The notes: a model not told the origin generated them from the sequence alone. DNA of 64,000 nucleotides from Bradyrhizobium neotropicale (GCF_001641695.1 NZ_LSEF01000058.1:44249-108248), one strand, 5' to 3'; shown: positions 37,014-46,686, numbered from the stretch's first letter. Numbers and translations: made by a program.

Positions 37014-37472
37014 TTAGAGTCCGTCGAGCGTCAGATCGTCGGCAAAGGGACGGCGGTCGCCATTTGGCATGCTCAGCCGATCGTAGTATTCGACGCAAGA
37101 GCGCACGCGCCCCGCTTCGCTGAAATCCAGGATCACAACGGCTCGGGCTTTGAACGCCCTGTCAGTCGGCTCTACTCGATGGTCCGGAGGTCCAAGAGCC
37201 TCACCGCTAAAGGTGCCTTGCCCAAGATATTGGATGACTGCGGTTCGTCCATCGACGAGAATCCTTTCAACGTCGGCCCGAAAATCGGGAACGGCGGCAT
37301 GCCACTTCTCATGATGGATACTGACGAACTTTGTGCCCCTCCGGGCGATCCCAAAGGCAGGATCGATATAAACCCCGTCTTCCTCGAAAAGCGCCGCGAA
37401 GGCGGCCGCATCCTTCTGCAAGAGAAGGTCCATCCAGGTCCTGGCAATTTGCTTAACGCTATTTGCATCCAT
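37014..37472 (-). CDS. NTF2-like (SnoaL-type) protein
   Basis: A 152-residue cone-shaped alpha+beta barrel protein by pattern: an N-terminal helix (VKQIARTWMDLLLQKDAAAFAALFEEDGVYIDPAFG) and a final strand (CVEYYDRLSMP). Members include isomerases, cyclases and ligand-binding proteins. ATG 37472 has GGAGG 6 bases upstream. It is the second gene after the P450 on the same strand, 93 bases downstream of it, so co-transcription is possible; a role in aromatic metabolism would be inference. Confidence 0.75.
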   Translation of the reverse strand: MDANSVKQIARTWMDLLLQKDAAAFAALFEEDGVYIDPAFGIARRGTKFVSIHHEKWHAAVPDFRADVERILVDGRTAVIQYLGQGTFSGEALGPPDHRVEPTDRAFKARAVVILDFSEAGRVRSCVEYYDRLSMPNGDRRPFADDLTLDGL

Positions 37473-37565
37473 CATTTTCCTCCGTGCAACCCGGCTCAGC
37501 ATGCTGTTCACTAAGCGCGCCCCGTCCGGCCTGAAGCACGCCTGCCCGCCGCGACGAGCCCCGAG

Positions 37566-38765
37566 CTATTTCGTCACAACGCGCACCGGCAATGAGCTGA
37601 GCGCGCGCAATCCGCTGCTGTCGCGGTAAACCGGCTCACCCGTGATCTCGATTGATGCGACGCGCGCGGCCAGTGCGGCCAGCACGGCTTCGCCTTCCAG
37701 CCGCGCGACCATCTGGCCGACGCAGCCGTGGATGCCGGTTCCGAACCCGATATGTCCCGCGACGCGCCGGGTGACGTCGAACTGGTCGGCTCGCTCCCAC
37801 CGCGTGTCGTCGCGATTCGCCGAAGCAATCAGCAGCAACACCTTCTCGTGCTTGCCGATCGGAACGCCCGCGATCTCGGTTTCGTGCGGCGTGGTCCGGA
37901 ACACGTAAGGTGCGGCGGAATCGTAGCGCAGCGTCTCGTCGAATGCTGCGCGCGCGAGCGACGGATTGGCGGCCAGGATGGCCCACTGCTCAGGATGACG
38001 GGCAAGACTATAGAGCGCCATGCCGGTGGCACTGATAGTCGTGTCCAGTCCGGCCGAGAGAAACGACCGGACGAGCAGCGGCGCCTCTTCCTGGGTGATT
38101 TCTCCGGAGTCGGCCGCTTCATAGACCTGCGCGCCGAAACTGCCGGGAGCCAAAGCGTCCCGCTGGCACTTCGCGGTGACCCAAGGCAGCACCTTGGGCG
38201 CGTGCGCCATCAGGCTTCGGAAATAATCGTTCTCCGGTCCCATGCCGGCAAACACCATCGCGCCGTAGGTCAAAAAGTTTTCGCGGCCCTCATTGTCGAT
38301 ACCGAGCGCGTCCGGGAACACCGTCACCGGAAACACTTCGGCGAGGTCGCGGATCGCGTCGAACGATTTCCTTTCGACAAGTTCGTCGGCGAGTTCGACC
38401 GCCTTGGCCTTGAAGGCATCCTCGAGCTTCCGCATCGCGCCCGGCGACATGATCCGCGCCAGCACTTTACGCGTGCGTGTATGCAGCGGCGGATCGGCCT
38501 CAAGCACGATGCTCGGCGGACGCCACGGCTTTTCCTTGAAGTAATTGGCGATGCCGGCGCCGCCGGCATTACTGAAGTTTACATGGTCGGCGAAGATCGC
38601 CTTGATCTCGGCAAACCGAGGCACGGCGAAGATGCCGTATTTCTCGAGGCGGATGACCGGGCCCGCGGCGCGAAGCGCGGCATAGGCGGGATAGGGATCG
38701 ATGCGGGTGTCCCAGTCGAACGGATCGAAATCACTGCAGGCATAGCCGAGCGCCAATCTCGCCAT
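37566..38765 (-). CDS. Cytochrome P450, CYP199-like
   Basis: A 399-residue bacterial class I P450. It has the I-helix AGLDTT (238-243), E277xxR280, and the heme loop FGTGIHGCVGQ with proximal Cys348. With a constant offset of 10 residues, Arg82, Ser85, Ser234 and Ser237 align with the CYP199A4 residues (Arg92, Ser95, Ser244, Ser247, recalled from memory) that hold the benzoate carboxylate. A para-substituted benzoate is therefore a plausible substrate, typically demethylated or hydroxylated. No ferredoxin or reductase gene is adjacent. It is divergent from a TetR gene. Confidence 0.9.
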   Translation of the reverse strand: MARLALGYACSDFDPFDWDTRIDPYPAYAALRAAGPVIRLEKYGIFAVPRFAEIKAIFADHVNFSNAGGAGIANYFKEKPWRPPSIVLEADPPLHTRTRKVLARIMSPGAMRKLEDAFKAKAVELADELVERKSFDAIRDLAEVFPVTVFPDALGIDNEGRENFLTYGAMVFAGMGPENDYFRSLMAHAPKVLPWVTAKCQRDALAPGSFGAQVYEAADSGEITQEEAPLLVRSFLSAGLDTTISATGMALYSLARHPEQWAILAANPSLARAAFDETLRYDSAAPYVFRTTPHETEIAGVPIGKHEKVLLLIASANRDDTRWERADQFDVTRRVAGHIGFGTGIHGCVGQMVARLEGEAVLAALAARVASIEITGEPVYRDSSGLRALSSLPVRVVTK

Positions 38766-38795
38766 TGCTCCCTCCCATTGTTGTCTTGCAGAATT

Positions 38796-38813
38796 AATTG
38801 ACCATAGTCATTT
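38796..38813. promoter_or_regulatory. Candidate operator between the P450 and TetR genes
   Basis: TGACCATAGTCA (38799-38810) is a TGAC-N4-GTCA palindrome with partly symmetric A/T flanks. It lies in the 141-base divergent intergenic region and fits a TetR dimer site controlling both promoters. It is not experimentally supported and the spacing is short for TetR. Confidence 0.5.
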
Positions 38814-38906
38814 ATTTGGATGGTGGCAAGCTGCGAATGAAGGGACGCTTCTTTGCTTGTGATTCCAGCGATGTAGCTGCATGGAGAGACCAGCGGAGAT
38901 CTTGCA

Positions 38907-39635
38907 ATGTCGATCAAACGGTCAGGAAAGCCCGAGGGGACGCGCCGGTTTCAGCGGCGCGCGCGTCAGGAGGCCGACAAGCAGGCTTTGCAGGCTCGCA
39001 TTCTTGAAACCGCGCGCAGGGAATTCGCGAGGGGCAGCCTCGAAACAGTTTCGATCCAGAAGATCGCCGACGCACTCGGCTATTCGAAGGGGACGGTGCT
39101 CAAATATTTCCCGACCAAGATCCTGCTGCTGCTGGCGGTCAAGGAACGCAACCTCGAGGAAATGGCCGATCGGCTCGAACGGGTGCGCGCGCGACATTCC
39201 GGCGGTGAGACCCGGCTGCGGCGCGTCATGGAGACCTATATCGACTATTGGATCGACAACCCCGATCACTTCCGATCGCTCTATTCGATGGCCGGGACGG
39301 TCGAGGACCGACGCTTTCCCGACGGCGTCTATTTCGGGGAGACCGAGATCTCCCGGCGGGGATACGGGATTTTTGTGACTTCAATCGGGGAGTATCTTTC
39401 CGAACTAGGTGTGGAGACGACGCCCATGCTGGCGCAGCGCCTGGCAACGGCCCTGCTGTCGGCGGCGCATGGCGTAATTTCATTACCGTTGGGAACGCCG
39501 ACGATGAAATGGCCGGACATTCGCGGTAACGGACGATTGGTGCTCGGCAATCTCATTGACGCTTGGTCAGCGAAGATTGAAGCGGCGCGGCGAACAGAGA
39601 CTTGGCCGAAAATCTCCATTAGTAACTTTCTTTAG
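38907..39635 (+). CDS. TetR-family transcriptional regulator
   Basis: A 242-residue repressor. The N-terminal helix-turn-helix is visible (ETVSIQKIADALGYSKGTVLKYFPTK), followed by a helical ligand domain. A basic N-terminal arm (SIKRSGKPEGTRRFQRRARQE) is longer than usual. GGAGA lies 7 bases before the ATG. Divergent from the P450 gene, it is the likely regulator, with an aromatic acid as a plausible inducer (inference). Confidence 0.87.
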   Translation: MSIKRSGKPEGTRRFQRRARQEADKQALQARILETARREFARGSLETVSIQKIADALGYSKGTVLKYFPTKILLLLAVKERNLEEMADRLERVRARHSGGETRLRRVMETYIDYWIDNPDHFRSLYSMAGTVEDRRFPDGVYFGETEISRRGYGIFVTSIGEYLSELGVETTPMLAQRLATALLSAAHGVISLPLGTPTMKWPDIRGNGRLVLGNLIDAWSAKIEAARRTETWPKISISNFL

Positions 39636-39657
39636 ATCGGCGACGCGCGCGATCTCT

Positions 39658-39832
39658 CGGTCCTGGCTTTCGCCAGGACGACGGTGAGTATGCGGCGCGC
39701 ATCCCACATACTCGGTGTCATCGCCCGACGTGATCGGGCGATCGAGGGTTCCAGAGACGGCGACGTGATACGGAGAAGCCGCGGCGTACTGGATTCCCCG
39801 CTTTGGCGGGGAACGACAGAGAGCCTCGCTTA
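39658..39832. repeat. Array of palindromic repeats downstream of tetR
   Basis: Contains three hairpins: GTCCTGGCTTTCGCCAGGAC, TCATCGCCCGACGTGATCGGGCGATCGA and GGATTCCCCGCTTTGGCGGGGAACG. A sequence like the first occurs near 34810 (CCTGGCTTTCGCCAGG). These are typical Bradyrhizobium intergenic repeats; the gap holds no gene. The last hairpin may stop convergent xseA and tetR transcription. Confidence 0.65.
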
Positions 39833-39835
39833 CCT

Positions 39836-41470
39836 CTAGAACAAGCTGCCCTGATCCACCGGCTTGCGCTTCGGTGCGGGCTTGGCCTCGCGCGATGCAG
39901 GCTTCGGCTGCGCTGGCGCACGCTCCGTAACCGGTTCAGGGCGATCGGCATCGGCCGTCGCGCCCACGCGTCCATCGCCGAACTCGATCTCGAGCCTTGA
40001 ATTCGGTCCGACCGCGTCGGCGGAGTGCAGGGGATGGCCGGCCTCGTCGCGCACGAGAGCAAAGCCGCGCGCGAGCACACTGCGATAGGACAGCGCGGAG
40101 AGCAGCTTGCCGCTGTTCTCGACGCGAGCATCGAGCCGTTGCAGCAGCGTCGCCAGCGCGCGGCCGGCGCGCTCGGCAAGACGATGCGTGCGCTCGCGCT
40201 GGCGGGCGATTGCGTTGCGCTGGGCCTGCGCGTTGGAGAGGCGCGAGGCGCGCAGCCGCACGTCAAGTCCGGCGAAGCGGTCGCGCCGCTGCCGCAGCAG
40301 GGAACGCGCGGACAGGCCGAGCCGCTCGCCGCACACGGTGAGCCGATGGTCGGCCTGCGCGATCTGGCCGTGCAGCACCCGCAGCGTCAGTTTCGCGCTG
40401 GCGGCGGTGAACCTGCGGAAATGCGCATGTGTGTTGGCCTTGAGGCCGCGGGGCAGGGCGGCACCCGCGGAGTCGAGGCGTTGGCGCGGAATCGCGAGGA
40501 GATCGCCTGCGGCCGGCAGCGCGCGTGCGGCGGCGCGCAGCTCGTTGCGGCGGCTTTCCTGGCTGCGCTGCCAATAGGCGCGGGTGCGGCGGGCGAGGTC
40601 GGCGACCTCGACGAAGAGATCGCTGCGCACGGGCACGGCCATTTCGGCCGCGGCCGTTGGCGTCGGCGCGCGCTTGTCGGCGGCGAAATCGATCAGGGTG
40701 ATATCGGTCTCATGCCCGACCGCCGAGATCAGCGGGATCATGCTCTCGGCCGCGGCGCGGACCACGATCTCCTCGTTGAACGACCAGAGATCCTCCAGCG
40801 AGCCGCCGCCGCGCGCCACGATCAGCACGTCGGGCCGCGGAATCTTGCCGCCCTCGGGCAGCGCGTTGAAGCCGCGGATCGCGGCCGCGACCTGCTCGGC
40901 CGAGCCTTCGCCCTGCACCTTGACCGGCCAGACCAGCACGCGGCGGGGAAAGCGGTCTTCGAGCCGGTGCAGGATGTCGCGGATGACCGCGCCGGTCGGC
41001 GAGGTCACGACGCCGATCACCTCCGGCAGCCACGGCAGGAGCTGCTTTCGCGCCTCGTCGAACAGGCCCTCGGCGGCGAGCTTCTTCTTGCGCTCCTCCA
41101 TCAGCGCCATCAGCGCGCCGATGCCGGCCGGCTCCAGCGCCTCGATCACGATCTGGTACTTCGAGGAGCCCGGATAGGTGGTGAGCTTGCCGGTGGCGAT
41201 GACCTCGAGCCCTTCCTGGGGCTTGAAGCGCATCCGGCTGTGGACGCCCTTCCAGATCACCGCCTCGATCTTGGCGCTCTCGTCCTTGAGCGCGAAATAG
41301 CAGTGCCCGGAGGAATGGGCGCCACGGAAGCCGGAGATCTCGCCGCGGACCCGGACATGGCCATAGGCATCCTCGACCGTCCGCTTCAGGGACAGCGAGA
41401 GCTCGGAGACGGTGAATTCGGGCGCGTTGAGCAGTTGTTCCGCAGGCGGCATCGGCAAACGATTCGGCAT
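39836..41470 (-). CDS. xseA: Exodeoxyribonuclease VII large subunit
   Basis: A 544-residue XseA. The N-terminal OB fold ([31 protein letters not shown]) is followed by the catalytic core with [15 protein letters not shown] and [16 protein letters not shown], then long helices and a Lys/Pro-rich tail ([27 protein letters not shown]). With XseB it degrades single-stranded DNA. The tail after residue 510 is extended and disordered. Divergent from the hydrolase operon. Confidence 0.95.
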   Translation of the reverse strand: MPNRLPMPPAEQLLNAPEFTVSELSLSLKRTVEDAYGHVRVRGEISGFRGAHSSGHCYFALKDESAKIEAVIWKGVHSRMRFKPQEGLEVIATGKLTTYPGSSKYQIVIEALEPAGIGALMALMEERKKKLAAEGLFDEARKQLLPWLPEVIGVVTSPTGAVIRDILHRLEDRFPRRVLVWPVKVQGEGSAEQVAAAIRGFNALPEGGKIPRPDVLIVARGGGSLEDLWSFNEEIVVRAAAESMIPLISAVGHETDITLIDFAADKRAPTPTAAAEMAVPVRSDLFVEVADLARRTRAYWQRSQESRRNELRAAARALPAAGDLLAIPRQRLDSAGAALPRGLKANTHAHFRRFTAASAKLTLRVLHGQIAQADHRLTVCGERLGLSARSLLRQRRDRFAGLDVRLRASRLSNAQAQRNAIARQRERTHRLAERAGRALATLLQRLDARVENSGKLLSALSYRSVLARGFALVRDEAGHPLHSADAVGPNSRLEIEFGDGRVGATADADRPEPVTERAPAQPKPASREAKPAPKRKPVDQGSLF

Positions 41471-41538
41471 TTTGGGGTCGGACTCGACGTTAAGGATTTT
41501 CGCCGCGCGGCGCCAATCCTGGGATTGATCGCAAGAGT

Positions 41539-41555
41539 ACTCTGTACTATAGAGT
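41539..41555. promoter_or_regulatory. Candidate operator upstream of the hydrolase operon
   Basis: ACTCT-N7-AGAGT forms an inverted repeat in the 120-base divergent spacer between xseA and the hydrolase gene; an AGTACT palindrome overlaps the left arm. The winged-helix regulator at the end of the operon (43149-43448) is a natural candidate to bind it. The element is AT-richer than its flanks. Confidence 0.45.
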
Positions 41556-41590
41556 TATCTATTGATGGCGAAATCATCGGAGTTGGGGCT

Positions 41591-42601
41591 ATGGCGATCC
41601 GGCTGCTACGCGGTGTCTTGAACCTGCTGAAATGGGGGCTCTGTGCGGTCGGCGCAGTGGCGCTGCTGCTGACGGCACTGATCGCGACGCCGCTGCAGCG
41701 GCCCGCCGAGATGCGCTCGGTCTCGGACTCCGCCAAGGGTATCGATTGGTCCACGCTGCCGGCGCTGGAGCGCTTTCAGGCGCGCGATGGCACCTGGCTG
41801 GGCTTTCGGCACTACGCTGCGAAGGGGGCGGCGAGCGGACGCGGCGCCATCTTCATCCACGGCTCCTCGGCTTCCTCCGCCACGGTCAATCACGCGCTGA
41901 CCGCGGCGCTCGCGATGCGCGGCGTCGAGACCTGGGCGCTCGACATCCGTGGCCACGGCGCCTCGGGCACGCGCGGCGACATCGGCTATGTCGGTCAGCT
42001 CGAGGACGATCTCATCGATTTCGTCGCGCATGTCCGCAAGAGCGCGCCCGATCTGCCGCTGATCCTGATCGGTCATTCCGCCGGCGCCGGCTTCTCGCTG
42101 CGCGTCGCGGCCACCCCGATCATGCAGGATCTGTTCGTCCGCACCGTGCTGATCGCGCCCTATCTCGGCTACGACGCGCCGACCAACAGGCCGCATGCCG
42201 GCGGCTGGGCCAACGCCGACCTTCCGCGCCTGTTCGCGCTCGCCGCGCTACGCAAGCTCGGCATCGACTGCTGCGCGCAGCTTCCGGTGCTCGCCTTCGC
42301 AGTCCCGCCGAATTCCGAGCGGATCCTGGTCCCGACCTATTCCGACCGCCTGATGCGCAACTTCGCGACGCGCGGCTATCGTCTCGATCTTCCGGCGGTG
42401 ACGCATCCGATGACGATCTTCGCCGGCGCCGAAGACGAGATAATGATCTCGGACAAGTACGCCGAGGCCGTGCAGGCGGTGAAGCCACAGGTCGACGTCA
42501 AGGTGCTCGACGGCATCAACCACATGGGGATGGTCACCAATCCGAAGGCGGTCTCGACGATCGCCGAGGACGTGGCAACGCGGGAGAGCGGGCAATCATG
42601 A
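41591..42601 (+). CDS. Membrane-anchored alpha/beta hydrolase (lysophospholipase-like)
   Basis: A 336-residue protein with an N-terminal membrane segment (GLCAVGAVALLLTALIATPL) and a serine hydrolase fold: FIHGSSASSATVN, then GHSAGAGFSLR with the nucleophile Ser, an acidic site in FAGAEDEIM, and His in INHMGM. Similar to monoglyceride or lysophospholipid lipases. The start follows GGAGTTGGGG. It overlaps the next gene by four bases (ATGA), so it is the first of three co-translated genes. Confidence 0.85.
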   Translation: MAIRLLRGVLNLLKWGLCAVGAVALLLTALIATPLQRPAEMRSVSDSAKGIDWSTLPALERFQARDGTWLGFRHYAAKGAASGRGAIFIHGSSASSATVNHALTAALAMRGVETWALDIRGHGASGTRGDIGYVGQLEDDLIDFVAHVRKSAPDLPLILIGHSAGAGFSLRVAATPIMQDLFVRTVLIAPYLGYDAPTNRPHAGGWANADLPRLFALAALRKLGIDCCAQLPVLAFAVPPNSERILVPTYSDRLMRNFATRGYRLDLPAVTHPMTIFAGAEDEIMISDKYAEAVQAVKPQVDVKVLDGINHMGMVTNPKAVSTIAEDVATRESGQS

Positions 42602-43149
42602 TCGACAGCAAGGAGGCCGCCGAGGCGCTCGCCGACGTCCACGACATCGTCCAGCGCGTGCGGCAATCGCAGCTCTATGAACTGGCAAGTCTTGCTGCCC
42701 TGTGGTGGGGAGGGCTGGTATTTGCCGGCAATCTCGCGACCTGGCTCTGGCCGGTCCAGGCCGGCTACACGTGGGTTGCCGTGAACATTCTGGGCGTCTG
42801 TGGTCTGGTCGCGCTCCGTCTCTTCAATCCGCCGCGCACCCATGGCTCGGCCTTCGACGTCAGGCTCCCCCTGGTGTTCTTGTTGTTCTTTGCATTCGGC
42901 TACGTCTGCACCAGTGTTCTCGGTCATTTCGGTCCGCGCCAGCTTGGTGCGTTCTGGCCGATCTATTTCATGTTGTTCTACACCCTTGCAGGCCTCTGGT
43001 TCGGCACTGCGTTCGTGGCGATCGGTCTCGGCATCACCGCGCTGACGCTGTTCGGCTATTTCTACATCGGTGAGGGGTTTCCTCTCTGGATGGCTTTCGT
43101 CAATGGCGGTGGCCTGATCCTGGGTGGCCTCTGGATGCGACGAAACTGA
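42598..43149 (+). CDS. Integral membrane protein, function unknown
   Basis: A 183-residue protein with a soluble N terminus (IDSKEAAEALADVHDIVQRVRQSQLYELA) and about five membrane helices. I do not recognise a named family. It overlaps both neighbours by 4 and 1 bases. Membrane proteins of this size are often paired with the winged-helix regulator that follows, which suggests a small membrane-stress or transport module. Confidence 0.75.
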   Translation: MIDSKEAAEALADVHDIVQRVRQSQLYELASLAALWWGGLVFAGNLATWLWPVQAGYTWVAVNILGVCGLVALRLFNPPRTHGSAFDVRLPLVFLLFFAFGYVCTSVLGHFGPRQLGAFWPIYFMLFYTLAGLWFGTAFVAIGLGITALTLFGYFYIGEGFPLWMAFVNGGGLILGGLWMRRN

Positions 43150-43448
43150 TGGCCGAGCTCGACGACATCATCCACCAGCCGCTGCGACTGAAGATCATGG
43201 CGGCGCTGAACGCGCTGCCGACGGCCACGGGTTTGGAATTCTCCCGGCTGAAGAAGCTGACCGGCGCGACCGACGGCAATCTCGGGGCGCATATCGAGAC
43301 TTTGGCCAAGGCCGGCTACGTCTCGGTGGAGAAAGCCTTCGTCGGCAAGAAGCCGCAAACGACAGTCATCGCCACCGCAGCCGGCCGCGGCGCCTTCGCG
43401 CGGCATGTTGCGACGTTGCAGGAGATCATTGCGGGGAAACAGGTCTAG
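43149..43448 (+). CDS. Small winged-helix transcriptional regulator
   Basis: A 99-residue protein made of one winged-helix domain: LDDIIHQPLRLKIMAALNALP, FSRLKKLTGATDGNLGAHIETLAKAGYVSVEKAF. It matches the PF13601 winged-helix pattern (ArsR/MarR-like). It probably regulates its own operon as last gene; the palindrome at 41539-41555 is a candidate site. Confidence 0.83.
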   Translation: MAELDDIIHQPLRLKIMAALNALPTATGLEFSRLKKLTGATDGNLGAHIETLAKAGYVSVEKAFVGKKPQTTVIATAAGRGAFARHVATLQEIIAGKQV

Positions 43449-43483
43449 CCGTCATCGTCATTCCGGGGGCGTCCCCCTCTCGC

Positions 43484-43594
43484 CGTCATTCCGGGGCGCG
43501 ACGAAGTCGCGAGCCCGGAAGCCATCGCACCACCAACACTGCGGCCTGATGGATTCCGGGCTCGCGCCCAAGAGGGCGCGCCCCGGAATGACGG
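43484..43594. repeat. Inverted repeat (GTCATTCCGGGGC type)
   Basis: CGTCATTCCGGGGCGCG and CGCGCCCCGGAATGACG form long complementary arms around an internal hairpin. A sister copy with the same internal GCGGCCTGATGGATTCCGGGC is at 51749-51880. It occupies the gap before purD. Confidence 0.8.
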
Positions 43595-43675
43595 GGAGTT
43601 CGGGGCAAGCCCCTTGAGACCAGCGCCGATTCGTGCGACCGACGCGTCCAGCAAACCCCTAATCCTGAGCCTTCG

Positions 43676-44959
43676 ATGCACATTCTCCTGCTCGGTTCCG
43701 GCGGCCGCGAACATGCGCTGGCGTGGAAAATCGCCGCCTCTCCCCTGGTGACCAAATTCTGGTGCGCGCCCGGCAATGCGGGCATCGCGCGGGAGGCGGA
43801 ATGCGTGGCGCTGGATGTCGCCGACCATGCCGCCGTGATCGACTTCTGCAAGACAAACGCCGTCGAGCTCGTGGTGGTTGGCCCGGAGACGCCGCTTGCG
43901 GCCGGCATTATCGATGACCTCACCGCCGCCGGCATCAAGGCGTTCGGACCGAGCAAGGCGGCCGCCCAGCTCGAAAGCTCCAAGGGCTTCACCAAGGCGC
44001 TGTGCACCGAATTTGGTATTCCGACCGGCGCCTACAAGCGCTTCACGAAAGCCGCCGACGCGCTTGCCTACGTCCAGAGCCAGGGCGCCCCGATCGTGGT
44101 GAAGGCGGACGGCCTTGCCGCCGGCAAGGGAGTCGTCGTCGCCAAGACCGTGCGCGAGGCGGAGGACGCTATTGCCATGATGTTCGAGGGCGCCTTTGGC
44201 GAGGCCGGCGCCGAGGTCGTGATCGAGGAATTCCTGCCGGGCCGCGAGATCAGCTTCTTCGCACTCTGCGACGGCGAGACCGCGATTCCGCTCGCCTCGG
44301 CCCAGGACCACAAGCGTGTGTTCGATCACGACGTCGGCCCCAACACCGGCGGCATGGGCGCCTATTCGCCGACGCCGCTGGTCACGCCCGCGATCCATGA
44401 CGCGATCATGGCGAAGATCATTTTGCCGACGGTTGCCGGCATGAAGAAGCGCGGCACGCCGTTCCGCGGCGTGCTCTATGCCGGGATCATGCTGACCTCG
44501 CAGGGGCCAAAACTGTTCGAGTTCAACGTCCGCTTCGGTGATCCCGAGTGCCAGGTGCTGATGCTGCGCATGATGTCGGACATCGTGCCGGCGTTCATCG
44601 CCGCCTGCGACGGGGAGTTGAAGCATTTTGATCTGCGCTGGTACCCGGAATCCGCGCTCACCGTGGTGATGGCCGCGAAGGGTTATCCCGGCGACTACCA
44701 GAAGGGCACGCGCATCGAAGGGCTCGACGAGGCCGCCAAGGTCGACACCGTCGAGATCTTCCATGCCGGCACCGTCGCGAAGGACGGTGCGATCCTCGCC
44801 AATGGCGGCCGCGTGCTCAATGTCTGCGCGCTCGGCAAGACCGTGACGGAAGCGCAGAGCCGCGCTTATCAGGCCGTCGACCGCATCAACTGGCCGGAAG
44901 GCTTCTGCCGCCGCGACATCGGCTGGCAGGCGGTGGAAGCGGAGAAGGCCAAGAGCTGA
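43676..44959 (+). CDS. purD: Phosphoribosylamine-glycine ligase
   Basis: A 427-residue ATP-grasp enzyme, second step of purine biosynthesis. It has [20 protein letters not shown], the ATP-grasp lid region [34 protein letters not shown] and [16 protein letters not shown]. Length is standard. It is monocistronic with a long leader of repeats; no terminator is visible after it. Confidence 0.97.
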   Translation: MHILLLGSGGREHALAWKIAASPLVTKFWCAPGNAGIAREAECVALDVADHAAVIDFCKTNAVELVVVGPETPLAAGIIDDLTAAGIKAFGPSKAAAQLESSKGFTKALCTEFGIPTGAYKRFTKAADALAYVQSQGAPIVVKADGLAAGKGVVVAKTVREAEDAIAMMFEGAFGEAGAEVVIEEFLPGREISFFALCDGETAIPLASAQDHKRVFDHDVGPNTGGMGAYSPTPLVTPAIHDAIMAKIILPTVAGMKKRGTPFRGVLYAGIMLTSQGPKLFEFNVRFGDPECQVLMLRMMSDIVPAFIAACDGELKHFDLRWYPESALTVVMAAKGYPGDYQKGTRIEGLDEAAKVDTVEIFHAGTVAKDGAILANGGRVLNVCALGKTVTEAQSRAYQAVDRINWPEGFCRRDIGWQAVEAEKAKS

Positions 44960-45108
44960 CAGCCGTTTTTCCCGCCGGCGCGCAATCGGAGCATCCTTGC
45001 CGGCAACTGCCATGCTACTTTGCATGGGGTTGTTTTTGAGATTTTGGCTGGGGGCACCATGGGCTCTCCACCGGGTGCCACGGGAACAACCGGATAAGGA
45101 TGCAAAAG

Positions 45109-46011
45109 ATGTCCGATCTCGCCGACCTCTATCCCGGCTTCGCCTCCGAATGGATCAATACGTCTTTTGGCCGGGTCTTCGCGCGTGTCGGCGGCAAGGG
45201 GCCGCCGCTTTTGCTCCTGCATGGCTTCTCCGAGACGCATGTGATGTGGCACCGCGTGGCGCCCGAGCTTGCGGATGCCTTCACGCTGATCATCGCCGAC
45301 CTGCCGGGCTATGGCTGGTCCGACATGCCCGAGAGCGACGCACTGCATATCCCCTACAGCAAGCGCGCGATGGCGAAGGCCATGGTGCAGGCGATGGAGC
45401 AGCTCGGCCACGTGCACTTCGCGCTCGCCGGCCACGACCGCGGCGGCCGGGTCTCCTACCGGCTCGCGCTCGATCATCCCGGCCGGCTGTCGCGGCTTGC
45501 CGTGCTCGATATCCTACCGACCTATAATTACTGGGAGCGGATGAACCGGCAGTACGCGCTGAAGATCTATCACTGGACTTTCCTTGCGCAGCCCTATCCG
45601 TTGCCGGAGACGCTGATCTCGGGCAATGGCGAGTTCTTCCTGCGTTTCAAGGTGGCGAGCCAGACCAAGTCGAAGACGCTTGACGCCATCGACAAGCGCG
45701 CGCTCGAGCACTACATCGCGCCGTTCCGCGACCCCGCGCGCGTGCACGCGATGTGCGAGGACTACCGCGCCGGCGCCTATTTCGACTACGACCTCGACAA
45801 GGCCGATTTCGAGGCCGGCAAGAAGATCACGGTCCCGATGCTCGCGCTCTGGGGCAATGCCGGCGTCGCGCAGGCCGCGGCCACGCCGCTCGACACCTGG
45901 AAGCAATGGGCCACGAACGTGGACGGCATGCCGGTGGATTCCGGGCACTTCCTCACGGAGGAGAATCCGAGCGTCACTGCGGAGGCGCTGCGCGACTTCT
46001 TCTCGGCTTGA
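45109..46011 (+). CDS. Haloacetate (fluoroacetate) dehalogenase-like hydrolase
   Basis: A 300-residue alpha/beta hydrolase. Counted from ATG 45109, the residues match the numbering of the Rhodopseudomonas fluoroacetate dehalogenase RPA1163 exactly: nucleophile Asp110, Arg111 and Arg114, Asp134, halide-site His155, Trp156 and Tyr219, and base His280. [20 protein letters not shown] is the signature. Such enzymes cleave the C-F bond of fluoroacetate to glycolate. AAGGA lies 8 bases before this ATG; an ATG three codons earlier is less likely. The loop after the oxyanion Gly-Phe differs slightly from RPA1163. Substrate is unproven. Confidence 0.85.
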   Translation: MSDLADLYPGFASEWINTSFGRVFARVGGKGPPLLLLHGFSETHVMWHRVAPELADAFTLIIADLPGYGWSDMPESDALHIPYSKRAMAKAMVQAMEQLGHVHFALAGHDRGGRVSYRLALDHPGRLSRLAVLDILPTYNYWERMNRQYALKIYHWTFLAQPYPLPETLISGNGEFFLRFKVASQTKSKTLDAIDKRALEHYIAPFRDPARVHAMCEDYRAGAYFDYDLDKADFEAGKKITVPMLALWGNAGVAQAAATPLDTWKQWATNVDGMPVDSGHFLTEENPSVTAEALRDFFSA

Positions 46012-46015
46012 TCCC

Positions 46016-46100
46016 CATCGTCATTGCGAGCGCAGCGAAGCAATCCAGACTGTCCCCGCGGAAAGACTCTGGATTGCTTCGCTGCGCTCGCAATGACGGG
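46016..46100. repeat. Long perfect-arm inverted repeat (GTCATTGCGAGCG type)
   Basis: CGTCATTGCGAGCGCAGCGAAGCAATCCAGA and its reverse complement flank a short loop, giving a hairpin of about 32 bp with few mismatches. It lies between the convergent hydrolase and tadA genes and may act as their terminator. Confidence 0.88.
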
Positions 46101-46108
46101 GAGGGCGC

Positions 46109-46555
46109 CTACCGCCGCTCCCGAAAGAACTCCCTGAGCAGCCGCGCCGCCTCGCTCTCGCCGACCGCGGAATAGACCTCCGGCACGTGGTGGCAGGTGG
46201 GCGAGGCGAAGAAGCGTACGCCGGACTCGACCGCGCCGCCCTTGGGGTCGGCGGCCCCGTAATAGAGCCGCCTGACCCTTGCAAAGGAGATCGCGCCCGC
46301 ACACATGGTGCAGGGCTCCAGCGTCACGTAGAGATCGCAGTCCACCAGCCGCTCGCTGCCGATCTTTTGGGCGGCCTCGCGCAGTGCGATGATCTCGGCA
46401 TGGGCCGTGGGGTCGTGGTCGGTCAGCGTCCGGTTGGCCGCGGTGGCGATGACCTCGTAATTGCGGACCACCACGCATCCAATCGGAACTTCGCCCGATT
46501 TTCCGGCATTTTCGGCCGTCTTGAGCGCCAAATCCATGAAAGAAGGGGCTTTCAT
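46109..46555 (-). CDS. tadA: tRNA-specific adenosine deaminase TadA
   Basis: A 148-residue zinc deaminase that makes inosine at the wobble position of tRNA-Arg(ACG). The zinc site is complete: HAE in DPTAHAEIIALREA and PCxxC in TLEPCTMCAGA. The end (TCHHVPEVYSAVGESEAARLL) is typical of TadA. ATG 46555 is chosen from homologue start pattern; an ATG four codons upstream (46567) has a better ribosome-binding spacing and is possible. Confidence 0.9.
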   Translation of the reverse strand: MKAPSFMDLALKTAENAGKSGEVPIGCVVVRNYEVIATAANRTLTDHDPTAHAEIIALREAAQKIGSERLVDCDLYVTLEPCTMCAGAISFARVRRLYYGAADPKGGAVESGVRFFASPTCHHVPEVYSAVGESEAARLLREFFRERR

Positions 46556-46686
46556 GCCTCGTATCATCGCCAGAAACCTGCTACTAGCTCCGCCTTCAGC
46601 AAGAGTGGATACCGGTTTTGCCTGAGCATGCGGCTCGGAATGAGCGCGCACAATGCCCTTTTGACCATCCCTAAGTGAGACGCTTC

